A DNA stretch of 7,159 nucleotides from Clostridia bacterium (GTDB lineage: Bacteria; Bacillota_A; Clostridia; Oscillospirales; Acutalibacteraceae), in contig JAFYUD010000125.1 in assembly GCA_017549665.1 (NCBI GenBank), positions 1-7,159 of the forward strand. The letters run 5' to 3'. Under the pieces are notes generated by a model. That model was not told the origin of the DNA and ran no database searches. It worked only from the letters and a program-made list of their open reading frames with translations. Position 1 is the stretch's first letter; the number at the start of each line of letters is the position of its first letter. Both the position numbers and the translations under genes were made by a program. Positions 1-5,918 of this stretch are shown here, piece by piece.

Positions 1-216
1 ATCAACATTCTGAAGGTATGCAAGAAGGTTTCTTCTGTGACCAACCATCTTGAGAAGACCACGTCTTGAGTGATGGTCCTTCTTGTGCTCCTTAAGATGC
101 TCAGTAAGGTCGTTGATTCTCTTTGTGAGAACTGCGATCTGTACTTCGGGAGAACCTGTGTCGCCTTCGTGTGTAGCGTACTCAGCGATAATAGCTGTCT
201 TTTCTGCCTGTGTCAT
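1..216 (-). CDS. rpsO: 30S ribosomal protein S15, 3' end cut by window edge
   Basis: S15 binds 16S rRNA early in assembly of the small ribosomal subunit platform and takes part in an intersubunit bridge. The 72 visible residues start [20 protein letters not shown] and carry the family hallmarks [33 protein letters not shown] and the rRNA-binding stretch [14 protein letters not shown]15 is usually 87-89 residues, so about 16 C-terminal residues lie outside the window. The ATG at 216-214 is preceded by GAGGTG (225-230) at good spacing, which fixes the start. A near-consensus promoter and a structured leader lie directly upstream, so the gene is probably transcribed alone or as first gene. The identification rests on clear similarity to known S15 sequences. 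Confidence 0.97.
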   Translation of the reverse strand, partial: MTQAEKTAIIAEYATHEGDTGSPEVQIAVLTKRINDLTEHLKEHKKDHHSRRGLLKMVGHRRNLLAYLQNVD

Positions 217-309
217 TGTTTTTTCACCTCATTTATTATTTACCGATATCTCAGAACAAGGCAGGTGAACACTCATTGAGTTTACTCCATGCTCCGTGAA
301 CTCGGCAGC
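217..309 (-). promoter_or_regulatory. rpsO 5' leader, candidate S15 autoregulatory RNA
   Basis: About 93 nt lie between the expected transcription start (near 309) and the rpsO ATG. Read as minus-strand RNA, UUCACCU (263-269) is exactly complementary to AGGUGAA (223-229), which contains the Shine-Dalgarno sequence, so a 7-bp stem would hide the ribosome binding site. The leader also has a small hairpin ACUC-AAU-GAGU (271-281), and its ACUC arm can pair instead with other GAGU copies nearby. A second GUUCAC (296-301) offers a competing partner for the same site. S15 is known to repress its own mRNA through structurally different leaders in several phyla. That this leader is S15-responsive is inference. 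Confidence 0.5.
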
Positions 310-315
310 TTCAAC

Positions 316-344
316 ATTATAACATATGCATTTTATTTTGTCAA
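316..344 (-). promoter_or_regulatory. Consensus sigma-A promoter for rpsO
   Basis: On the minus strand the -35 is TTGACA (339-344) and the -10 is TATAAT (316-321), separated by exactly 17 nt. Both hexamers match the sigma-A consensus perfectly, as expected for a highly expressed ribosomal protein gene. Transcription should begin near 309. Confidence 0.93.
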
Positions 345-394
345 ATACTTTTTGCAAATTTTACAATCAATATTTACAGTTTTTTATAGTGTTT

Positions 395-412
395 TTTGTA
401 AGACCTTACAAA
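395..412. repeat. Short inverted repeat over the ygjV stop codon
   Basis: The arms TTTGTAAG and CTTACAAA (8 bp each, 2-nt centre) overlap the TAA stop of the YgjV-family gene. In minus-strand RNA the hairpin is followed by A residues rather than a U run, and on the plus strand no T run follows either. It therefore does not qualify as a standard intrinsic terminator. It may only stabilise the 3' end of the transcript or be chance. Confidence 0.4.
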
Positions 413-966
413 TTATCAGTAAGCTCCTTTTTCATCTTCTTGTTCTTAAAATACGGAACAAGATCAAATCTTGTTATAGCAATAAGAACAGAAACAAGGC
501 TGATTGTATCAGTTGCCAGAGCCTCCCATGCATGGTACACACTGTTGTATGTTATCCACATTGTAAGCGTGGGGATATTGATACATCTGATAAGTCTCGG
601 GCTGTTGATGCTGTATGCGATAGTCGAGCAGAGCTTTCCTATCAGCGGAAGCAGCGACGTGGGACCTTCCCACGTGATAATTGCCGACAGAATGTAAATG
701 CCGCAGAATATCCACATTGCAACCTTTGTCGATTTATTCTTCTCGACAAGCTTATAGAATATAAAGTTTCTGATTACGCCCACGCCGTTCATTATAGAGC
801 CGGTGTAGGCATCGAGAAGAAAATACTGAATTGTAAATGCAGCCTCGGAGCCCATTTTGATAAGGACGATATTCTTATGCTTGTTGCTCTGAAATGCAGC
901 AACACCGAGTATAAGACCGATTATACCCATTGCTCTTATAAAAATCTGTGACTGAAAAAATTCCAT
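406..966 (-). CDS. YgjV-family inner membrane protein
   Basis: A 186-residue integral membrane protein that resembles the Imp-YgjV family, whose function is unknown. Hydrophobic segments occur at about residues 8-25, 34-52, 82-98, 103-120, 128-148 and 151-166, with a basic, hydrophilic tail (FKNKKMKKELTDNL). Family-like features are the GSIMNGVGVIRNFIFYKL segment (56-73) and NSPRLIRCINIPTLTMWITY (121-140). The ATG at 966 follows GAGGT (971-975). That spacing is slightly short but acceptable, and a promoter lies just upstream. The preceding yabR transcript ends in a terminator, so this gene is a separate unit. No clear terminator follows, and some readthrough toward rpsO is possible. The family call is from pattern recognition, and no substrate or role can be read from the sequence. 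Confidence 0.8.
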   Translation of the reverse strand: MEFFQSQIFIRAMGIIGLILGVAAFQSNKHKNIVLIKMGSEAAFTIQYFLLDAYTGSIMNGVGVIRNFIFYKLVEKNKSTKVAMWIFCGIYILSAIITWEGPTSLLPLIGKLCSTIAYSINSPRLIRCINIPTLTMWITYNSVYHAWEALATDTISLVSVLIAITRFDLVPYFKNKKMKKELTDNL

Positions 967-1003
967 AATTACCTCAGAATGTATAATTAATGTTACTGCT
1001 GAA

Positions 1004-1033
1004 ATTATACATCAAACCGACATATAATTACAA
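1004..1033 (-). promoter_or_regulatory. Probable sigma-A promoter for the ygjV-like gene
   Basis: The minus strand shows TATAAT (1004-1009) with TTGTAA (1028-1033) 18 nt upstream. The -10 is perfect and the -35 matches 4 of 6 positions. It sits about 38 bp upstream of the ATG, between the yabR terminator and the gene. Confidence 0.65.
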
Positions 1034-1083
1034 TCAACCAAATGACGAAAATAATCGCAATGATGATTAAAATAATGATAATA

Positions 1084-1114
1084 TAAACAAAAGAAGACTG
1101 ATTTCTCAGTCTTC
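1084..1114 (-). terminator. Intrinsic terminator after yabR
   Basis: In minus-strand RNA a perfect 9-bp stem, GAAGACUGA with UCAGUCUUC (1093-1114), closes a GAAA tetraloop and is followed by UUUUGUUU. It lies just after the yabR stop codon and ends the yabP-yabR group. Confidence 0.92.
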
Positions 1115-1120
1115 AGTACA

Positions 1121-1621
1121 TTACCACTTATTGGGATTGCCGCCGTTGCCGCCACGTCTTGCGCCGCCGCCACGTCTTGACTCAGCAGGCTTTTTGATTC
1201 CTGCCTGACGTTCATCGCTTGTCTGCTTGAACTTTGCCATCATATCTTCAAATGACTGAGGCTTCTCCTCCTGCTTGTTTCCCTGCCATACGGGAGGGCT
1301 GCTTCTTCTGGGCTTAGCAGGTCTTTTCTCAAAACCTTTGTCATTATTATTTCTGAATTCTTTTTTCTCTCTTGTTTCAACGGGCTTGGGCTCAGCCTGC
1401 TTGATTGATAAGCTGATCTTGCCTGTTTCATTAACGGACAGAACCTTGACCTTTACATCCTGTCCCTCTGCGAGATGTTCCTTTATATCCTTTACATAGG
1501 ATGATGCGACCTCTGAAATATGTACCATTCCTACTTCGCCTGTTGAAAGCTTGACGAAAGCTCCGAAGTTAGTAAGTCCGGTTACTTTTCCCTCAACAAT
1601 GTCACCAATGTTTACCTGCAT
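1121..1621 (-). CDS. yabR: S1-domain RNA-binding protein, YabR/GSP13 type
   Basis: A 166-residue cytoplasmic RNA-binding protein. Residues 1-75 form one S1 (OB-fold) domain with typical motifs: GDIVEGKVTGLTNFGAFVKL, GMVHISEVA and ETGKISLSIKQ. A low-complexity linker follows. It contains SFEDMMAKFKQTSDER (123-138), a block I recall from clostridial YabR homologues. The protein then ends in an arginine/glycine tail with RRGGGARRGGNGG (149-161). S1 proteins of this type associate with the ribosome or RNA in Bacillota (YabR, GSP13/YugI, CvfD). The gene follows divIC by 28 bp, as in the conserved yabP-yabQ-divIC-yabR order of Bacillus. GGGAGG (1634-1639) lies 12 nt before the ATG, which is a long spacing, but no better start is visible. 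A terminator follows. The exact target RNA is unknown. Confidence 0.88.
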   Translation of the reverse strand: MQVNIGDIVEGKVTGLTNFGAFVKLSTGEVGMVHISEVASSYVKDIKEHLAEGQDVKVKVLSVNETGKISLSIKQAEPKPVETREKKEFRNNNDKGFEKRPAKPRRSSPPVWQGNKQEEKPQSFEDMMAKFKQTSDERQAGIKKPAESRRGGGARRGGNGGNPNKW

Positions 1622-1649
1622 GTAAATTTTTATCCTCCCGATGGGTATT

Positions 1650-1946
1650 TTAATTTCCGTCTATATAGACACGTTCATCAGGATAAACATAACCTGACTT
1701 GCGTGCATACTCCTCCATAAGAGCGGTTTCGTTCTCCTCGTCAACAAGTGCGTCAAGTGCCGCATTCTGTTCCTCAATCTCTACGAGCTGATTCTGAACA
1801 TCATCAAGCTCTTTATTGAGTTTCACATTCTTACTGACAAGAGATCCGATCCATATTGCCATTGCAACGAGAAAAACTGCGGCAATGCCAACTATCAACT
1901 TTGTCTTATTGCCTGTCTTTTTCATACCTGAATGGCGTCCTTTCAT
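1650..1946 (-). CDS. divIC: Septum formation initiator DivIC/FtsB-like
   Basis: A bitopic division protein of the DivIC/FtsB family. It bridges FtsL and DivIB/FtsQ in the divisome and helps switch on septal peptidoglycan synthesis. The 98 residues show a short basic cytoplasmic end, one membrane helix (about 16-36), a coiled coil (about 40-70, with LNKELDDVQNQLVEIEEQNA) and the hallmark terminal motif EYARKSGYVYPDERVY (79-94). The start is uncertain. The ATG at 1946 has no ribosome binding site, whereas the ATG at 1925 (residue 8) has AAAGGA 12 nt upstream and would give 91 residues. Both are normal lengths. A sigma-A-like promoter inside the end of yabQ probably drives divIC and yabR apart from the sporulation genes. 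The position between yabQ and yabR supports DivIC. Confidence 0.88.
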   Translation of the reverse strand: MKGRHSGMKKTGNKTKLIVGIAAVFLVAMAIWIGSLVSKNVKLNKELDDVQNQLVEIEEQNAALDALVDEENETALMEEYARKSGYVYPDERVYIDGN

Positions 1947-1977
1947 ATGTATACGAAATCTGACCGAAACTTAAATT

Positions 1978-2451
1978 TCAATCAGTGGTATTATACAACA
2001 CTTCATCATCATGTTTCAAGTGCTTTTTGAATTTATTTTTAAATTTTTCCGTTTTTTCAGATATTTTTTCAAAAAGGGCTGTGATTTTATTAAAAATCAG
2101 CACAAAGGGTCTGAATATAAACCTGAAAATCCTCATAAGAACACGATGTATCCGTGCAAAAAAGGAATATAGCATCTCCCCTGCTGAAAAAAGGCAGACA
2201 ACATAACCGAGCACACATGAAATTATCATATAAAACCTGATGTGACCGTTATCCACCGCAACAAAAAGCATAAATACGGAAACAGACGCAAAAACAGTAA
2301 ACAGAAAATCGGAGACAAAAACGAATATTTTACCGGATGAGATATAAAGCCTTAATATACGGACAAATTCATACACAAGTCCGAGAGCAAATCCCAATCC
2401 TGCTGCAGGCATGATATTTTTAAGCTGAGTCGGGACATCTGCAATATACAT
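1978..2451 (-). CDS. yabQ: Spore cortex biosynthesis membrane protein YabQ
   Basis: YabQ is a sporulation membrane protein. In Bacillus subtilis it is made in the mother cell, localises to the forespore membranes and is required for cortex formation. The 157 residues start MYIADVPTQLKNIMPAAGLG and have membrane segments at about 13-35, 43-65 and 70-91. A strongly basic C-terminal region follows (RIHRVLMRIFRFIFRPF, then a lysine-rich helix). This layout fits the YabQ family. The ATG overlaps the yabP stop by one base (TAATG at 2449-2453). No good Shine-Dalgarno sequence is present, so translation is probably coupled to yabP. The promoter of divIC overlaps its last codons. The identification combines sequence pattern and conserved gene order. 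Confidence 0.87.
   Translation of the reverse strand: MYIADVPTQLKNIMPAAGLGFALGLVYEFVRILRLYISSGKIFVFVSDFLFTVFASVSVFMLFVAVDNGHIRFYMIISCVLGYVVCLFSAGEMLYSFFARIHRVLMRIFRFIFRPFVLIFNKITALFEKISEKTEKFKNKFKKHLKHDDEVLYNTTD
1990..2019 (-). promoter_or_regulatory. Sigma-A-like promoter for divIC-yabR inside yabQ
   Basis: Within the last codons of yabQ the minus strand reads TTGAAA (2014-2019), an 18-nt spacer, and a perfect TATAAT (1990-1995). Transcription would start near 1983, giving a leader of about 37-58 nt to the two candidate divIC starts. An essential division gene behind sporulation genes would need such a promoter. As I recall, divIC in B. subtilis also has its own vegetative promoter. Confidence 0.7.
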
Positions 2452-2726
2452 TACTTAAAAAGCCTTGAGAAAAATCCGCCCTGATGTGCAGGCTCGCTGT
2501 AAGAAAGTGAGGAAATTTCACCCTCAACAGTAAGCTCGGCAGAATCAACACTCATGCGGATAATATGCAGTCCTTCACCCTTCACCGTAAGCTCCCCCAT
2601 TTCCGTTTCGGCAATTACGGTCTGCTCGTCATAGCTGCCGATATCTGTCACACCCGACACTGTCAGATGATGCCTTGACTCAAGAGAAAGATTATGCGGA
2701 AAGGATATAGTTTTTTCTTCTGCCAT
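2451..2726 (-). CDS. yabP: Sporulation protein YabP
   Basis: YabP is a small sporulation protein of the YabP/YqfC family. In B. subtilis it is needed for normal spore cortex formation together with YabQ. The 91 residues carry the family pattern: PHNLSLESRHHLTVSGVTDI (10-29), a central beta-rich part with TEMGELTVKGEGLHI, and LTVEGEISSLSYSE, ending in GGFFSRLFK. The ATG at 2726 was chosen because GGAG (2735-2738) lies 8 nt upstream. The in-frame GTG at 2735 overlaps that site and is unlikely to be used. The gene starts only about 20 bp after the terminator of the preceding operon, so it needs its own promoter or readthrough, and a sigma-E-like candidate overlaps that terminator. It is coupled to yabQ by a one-base overlap. 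Confidence 0.9.
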   Translation of the reverse strand: MAEEKTISFPHNLSLESRHHLTVSGVTDIGSYDEQTVIAETEMGELTVKGEGLHIIRMSVDSAELTVEGEISSLSYSEPAHQGGFFSRLFK

Positions 2727-2734
2727 TGAAATCA

Positions 2735-2738
2735 CTCC
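2735..2738 (-). promoter_or_regulatory. yabP ribosome binding site, fixes ATG start
   Basis: GGAG on the minus strand is separated by 8 nt from the ATG at 2726. It overlaps the alternative in-frame GTG (2733-2735), which argues against the longer reading. Confidence 0.8.
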
Positions 2739-2779
2739 AAAATAAAAAAGCTGTCACTCAATCATATGAGGACAGCTTT
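2739..2779 (-). terminator. Intrinsic terminator after the darA-like gene
   Basis: In minus-strand RNA, AAAGCUGUC (2771-2779) pairs with GACAGCUUU (2747-2755) in a perfect 9-bp stem. The arms CUCA/UGAG extend it by 4 bp past a single unpaired base, around a 6-nt loop. UUUAUUUU follows. It closes the ABC/DUF1854/darA unit, and its T run ends right at the yabP ribosome binding site. Confidence 0.88.
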
Positions 2780-2788
2780 GTTATTATT
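2761..2788 (-). promoter_or_regulatory. Candidate sigma-E-type promoter for yabPQ
   Basis: The minus strand shows AATAAT (2783-2788), a 14-nt spacer and CATATGAT (2761-2768). The latter matches the sigma-E -10 consensus CATACAAT at 6 of 8 positions. Spacing and -35 are compatible with mother-cell sigma-E promoters. The -10 falls in the loop of the preceding terminator, and transcription would start about 30 nt before the yabP ATG. The AT-rich context makes a chance match possible. Confidence 0.4.
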
Positions 2789-2798
2789 ACCCTGCAGA

Positions 2799-3125
2799 TC
2801 AATATTTATCCATACTGTCAACATTAAGCACAAAAATTGTTGCGCCGCCGACTTCAACTTCCTTTTCAAGCTCGCCTTCACTGAAGCCGTGACCGAAGGA
2901 ATCTCTTGTTGTAACGGTATGTGTTCTTTTGCGTGAATACTTCGCAACGATTTCCTTTACCTTATCAACCTGCTCATCCTCTGCACCGATAAGGTAAGTT
3001 GTATTACCTATCATAAGGAAGCCGCCTGTTGTTGAAAGTTTTGTAACAAAGAATTTGTGTCTTGTAAGTGCTGATGAAACAGCCATGCTGTCATCGTTAT
3101 TAACAATTGCTATAACAAGTTTCAT
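2799..3125 (-). CDS. darA: Cyclic-di-AMP receptor, DarA/PstA (PII-like)
   Basis: A 108-residue cytoplasmic protein of the DarA/PstA (YaaQ) family. These are trimeric PII-like proteins that bind cyclic-di-AMP between subunits. The start MKLVIAIVNNDDSM, the core motif VTKLSTTGGFLMIGNTTYLIG (27-47) and the C-terminal EVEVGGATIFVLNVDSMDKY (89-108) are diagnostic. Length is normal (about 109). By hand alignment, positions 24 and 26, Asn and Arg in Staphylococcus aureus PstA, are Lys and Phe here. Pocket residues Thr28, Phe36, Leu37 and Asn41 are kept. The region around 68-88 is also divergent and lacks the usual PYPVEVEV. AAGGAG lies 9 nt before the ATG. The gene follows the DUF1854 gene by 18 bp and is the last of its operon, which suggests a link to the ABC exporter. 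Confidence 0.93.
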   Translation of the reverse strand: MKLVIAIVNNDDSMAVSSALTRHKFFVTKLSTTGGFLMIGNTTYLIGAEDEQVDKVKEIVAKYSRKRTHTVTTRDSFGHGFSEGELEKEVEVGGATIFVLNVDSMDKY

Positions 3126-3143
3126 ATAAATTTTCTCCTTATA

Positions 3144-3632
3144 TCAAAGATTGGGAATAAGCATCTTCTGACTCTTTTTATCGAGCTTTGTAAAATCAGG
3201 GATTTCATAACGGTTGTCATTTGCATCCTTTATAAGAACACGGTTATCATAAAGGGGCTTGACTGCAGTAAGATGATTTCTGATCTCGAACTTGACTGTA
3301 CCTTTATCTGTTTCTGCTGTCCACATCCAGATTTTGAATTTCTCACTCATTTCAGTGAATTTCAGAATTCTGGGCATCATGTAATATTCCTCAAGACAGC
3401 TGTTTATTGCCTCCCTTGACATTTCATCAAGGTTATTGACATCACGGATAAGAGCCTGTTCATTGCCTTCACTGTCGACAACACAGATATACTTATCCTT
3501 ACCGCTGACAGGGAACATTCTGCGAAGCTCCATATCGGTAAAAACTTCACCTGTATGATAGAATTCCATATCTACAAAAATTTTATCCTTGACCTTGAAT
3601 CTGACTTCGGGTCCGTCAATATATCTCAACAT
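3144..3632 (-). CDS. DUF1854 domain protein, partner of ABC exporter
   Basis: A 162-residue soluble protein with a DUF1854 pattern: a conserved WTAETDKGTVKFEIRNHL block (about 108-125), then RVLIKDANDNRYEIPDFTKLD (about 132-152) and a C-terminal KKSQKMLIPNL. The domain's biochemical function is unknown. I recall that proteobacterial homologues sit next to an ABC transporter and are labelled cyanophycin-metabolism associated, but no cyanophycin gene is visible here. No signal peptide or membrane helix is seen. The start is the ATG at 3632, because AAGGAGG (3641-3647) lies 8 nt upstream. A longer reading from a TTG at 3653 would run through that site. The ribosome binding site overlaps the stop of the ABC gene, implying coupled translation, and darA follows by 18 bp. 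A role as accessory factor of the exporter is inference. Confidence 0.85.
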   Translation of the reverse strand: MLRYIDGPEVRFKVKDKIFVDMEFYHTGEVFTDMELRRMFPVSGKDKYICVVDSEGNEQALIRDVNNLDEMSREAINSCLEEYYMMPRILKFTEMSEKFKIWMWTAETDKGTVKFEIRNHLTAVKPLYDNRVLIKDANDNRYEIPDFTKLDKKSQKMLIPNL

Positions 3633-3640
3633 CGCTAAGT

Positions 3641-3647
3641 CCTCCTT
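3641..3647 (-). promoter_or_regulatory. Strong RBS overlapping the ABC gene stop
   Basis: AAGGAGG on the minus strand overlaps the TAA stop of the upstream ABC gene (3646-3648) and is 8 nt from the ATG at 3632. It decides the DUF1854 gene start and suggests translational coupling. Confidence 0.88.
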
Positions 3648-5895
3648 ATTCAAAGTTTTCAGACTGTTTTTCCCTGAGCAGCTGTTCGCTCATGGACTGA
3701 ATCTGAACGAGTTTATAATACTTGCCTTTTCTGCGCATAAGCTCTTCGGGATGACCGCATTCAATGATTTCACCCTTATCAACAACAACAATCTTGTTTG
3801 CGTTTCTGAGAGTTGAAAGACGATGTGCAATCATGATAGTTGTTCTGCCTCTGATAAGTCTGTCAATAGCTGACTGAATAAGAACCTCTGTTTCAGAGTC
3901 AACTGCGGCTGTTGCTTCATCAAAGATCAGAATACCGGGATTTTTCAGAACGGCACGGGCGATTGAAACTCGCTGCTTTTCACCACCTGAAAGACCTACG
4001 CCTCGTTCACCGAGGACAGTATCATAAGCGTCGGGCATTTTTGAAATAAATGTATGCGCATTCGCAATTTCAGATGCGTGAAGAACCTGTTCAACATGAA
4101 CGTCACCGCAGCCGTATGCGATATTATTGAAAACAGTATCACGGAACATAAGGGGTTCCTGCTGTACGAAACCGATCTGTGAACGGTAGAAATCCATATC
4201 AATATCCTTGATATTCTTACCGTCAATATAAATCTCACCCTCATAATCGTCGTAGTAACGCATGATAAGATTGATAAGTGTTGATTTACCTGAGCCTGTT
4301 GTACCGACAATACCTACGATATCACCCGGCTCGATTGTAAGATTGATATTACTGAGAACCTTCTTTGAACGGTCAAACGAGAAGTTTACATTCCTGAATT
4401 CGATCTTACCCTGTAAAGGCTCTTCAGATTCAAAGTTTCCGAAATTCTGTTCAGGCTCTGCATCAATGATATCAAGAATCTTTTCAACTGATGCGATTGC
4501 ATTTTCGTATGAGTCACTTAAGTTTGCAAAGAAGTTTACGGGGTTATAGAATGTAGCAGCATAGGAAATGAATGAAACAAGAATACCGGCTGTAACGCCG
4601 AATTTACCGTCAACAGTCCACTTACCGCCCACGCCCCAGATAAGCAATGAACCGCATGTTACGAAGAATGTGATCAGTGTGGGAAAAATTGCAGCGTAAA
4701 GACCTGCGTGTGAATCTTCCTTTTTCCACTCGTCACAATAGCGGTCAAACTTTCTTATAACGCTCTTTTCGTTTGAGAATGCCTTGATGACACGGATACC
4801 GGGAAGTGAGTCTGCAAGCATTGTGGAGATAGCTGAGCTTCTTCTCCAGAGACGTCTGTACTTGGGGCCGACAATTTTGCCGAACTTTCTTGCAATAAAT
4901 ACAACTGCAGGAATAGGACACAATGCAAGAAGTGCAAGCTGCCAGTTAAGGCTGAACATAATTGCAATGATACCAACCATTGTAAAGAACTGGACGATAG
5001 CTTCCTGAGTGATTTTCAGGATAAAGATCTGTACAGATGCAGTATCGGAATTGACCCTGTTGATAACTGAACCTGTTGAGGACTTATCATAGAATTTCAT
5101 AGGAAGATACTGTGCTTTTGCAAAAATATCCTTTTTAAGTCCTGTTATGATTCCGTTACTTGCAATTCTCAGACGGTACTGTCTGAAGCCTGCCACCACA
5201 TACTGAACTATATACATAGCACAAAGGAATACAACAACTGTTATAAGTCCCTTTGTATCCTGATTCGGCAGTATCTCGTCAACCATGATACTGGTTATAT
5301 ATGTAGGAATAAGCGAAAGTCCTGTTGTGAATGCGGAAAGAACGATACAAAGCAGAAGATTCCACTTTTCGGGAACAACATACTTTACGATTTTTGAGAA
5401 CATTTTACCCTTACCCTGACAGTTGATACAGGGAGAATCAGGGCTCTGAAGCTTTCTGCCGCACTTGGGACAGAAGCAACGCATTTTGTCATAGCTTGAT
5501 TTGACAACTTCAAGAAGAGAATCCATGTATCCTTCGTCACGGACATCCTCAATATAAATTGCCGCAGCATCACCTATATCGGCAGCCGCATATGAAAACC
5601 TGATCAGATTATGCCATTTACCGTCAAGATCCTTATAACGGAACATTGCATTACCGTACAATCTTTTGACCTTGGCACGGGCAACCTGCTCAAATTCAAC
5701 CCTGATACATCCGTTTTCATAGCTTTCATCAAATGCAACAAGTGCATCCCTGCCGAAAACAAGCGCTGATGTACCATAGCTTCCTTTCATGGTAAGATCA
5801 CCTACAACAGCAAAGAGAACGTTGTCATCACCAAGCAGTTCCCGGGCCTTGCTGCTGTATTCCTCGGGGAGAGGAATGTTTGACATTATTTTCAT
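3646..5895 (-). CDS. ABC exporter with N-terminal domain and zinc ribbon
   Basis: A 749-residue membrane-ATPase fusion, longer than the usual 570-600 of an ABC half-exporter. Residues 1-139 form a soluble beta-rich domain (perhaps PH-like; inference). A zinc ribbon follows, with C142/C145 and C156/C159. The exporter membrane domain spans about 176-455, with six hydrophobic stretches near 178-205, 217-236, 299-316, 320-338, 399-424 and 433-453. The ATPase domain has Walker A GTTGSGKST (531-539), a Q-loop near 578, signature LSGGEKQR (635-642), Walker B ILIFDE with catalytic E660, and H-loop H691. All key residues are present, so a homodimeric active transporter is plausible. The ATG at 5895 follows AAAGGGGC. 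It is first in the operon with the DUF1854 and darA-like genes, behind a strong promoter. The substrate is unknown. Confidence 0.92.
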   Translation of the reverse strand: MKIMSNIPLPEEYSSKARELLGDDNVLFAVVGDLTMKGSYGTSALVFGRDALVAFDESYENGCIRVEFEQVARAKVKRLYGNAMFRYKDLDGKWHNLIRFSYAAADIGDAAAIYIEDVRDEGYMDSLLEVVKSSYDKMRCFCPKCGRKLQSPDSPCINCQGKGKMFSKIVKYVVPEKWNLLLCIVLSAFTTGLSLIPTYITSIMVDEILPNQDTKGLITVVVFLCAMYIVQYVVAGFRQYRLRIASNGIITGLKKDIFAKAQYLPMKFYDKSSTGSVINRVNSDTASVQIFILKITQEAIVQFFTMVGIIAIMFSLNWQLALLALCPIPAVVFIARKFGKIVGPKYRRLWRRSSAISTMLADSLPGIRVIKAFSNEKSVIRKFDRYCDEWKKEDSHAGLYAAIFPTLITFFVTCGSLLIWGVGGKWTVDGKFGVTAGILVSFISYAATFYNPVNFFANLSDSYENAIASVEKILDIIDAEPEQNFGNFESEEPLQGKIEFRNVNFSFDRSKKVLSNINLTIEPGDIVGIVGTTGSGKSTLINLIMRYYDDYEGEIYIDGKNIKDIDMDFYRSQIGFVQQEPLMFRDTVFNNIAYGCGDVHVEQVLHASEIANAHTFISKMPDAYDTVLGERGVGLSGGEKQRVSIARAVLKNPGILIFDEATAAVDSETEVLIQSAIDRLIRGRTTIMIAHRLSTLRNANKIVVVDKGEIIECGHPEELMRRKGKYYKLVQIQSMSEQLLREKQSENFE

Positions 5896-5918
5896 ACAAT
5901 TCGCCCCTTTCGGGAAGT

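Noticed and set aside
289..951. Long plus-strand open frame of 220 codons
   Set aside because: It is antisense to the YgjV-family gene, is cysteine-rich with no recognisable domain, and has no ribosome binding site. The minus-strand reading has a family match, RBS and promoter.
2727..2735. GTG start three codons upstream for yabP
   Set aside because: It overlaps the GGAG ribosome binding site that serves the ATG at 2726.
3633..3653. Seven-codon longer start (TTG) for the DUF1854 gene
   Set aside because: The extension would be translated through the AAGGAGG ribosome binding site, which is ideally placed for the ATG at 3632.
4262..5008. Plus-strand open frames within the ABC gene
   Set aside because: They are shadows of a strongly supported minus-strand gene with all ABC motifs and show no domain or RBS of their own.
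3144..5895. Cyanophycin metabolism role for the ABC/DUF1854 pair
   Set aside because: The association is remembered from proteobacterial homologues. No cyanophycin synthetase or cyanophycinase gene is visible here, so no such function is claimed.
5896..5915. UCCC-GAAA-GGGG mini-hairpin covering the ABC gene RBS
   Set aside because: The predicted transcription start lies inside the hairpin's 5' arm, so the stem may not exist in the real mRNA.
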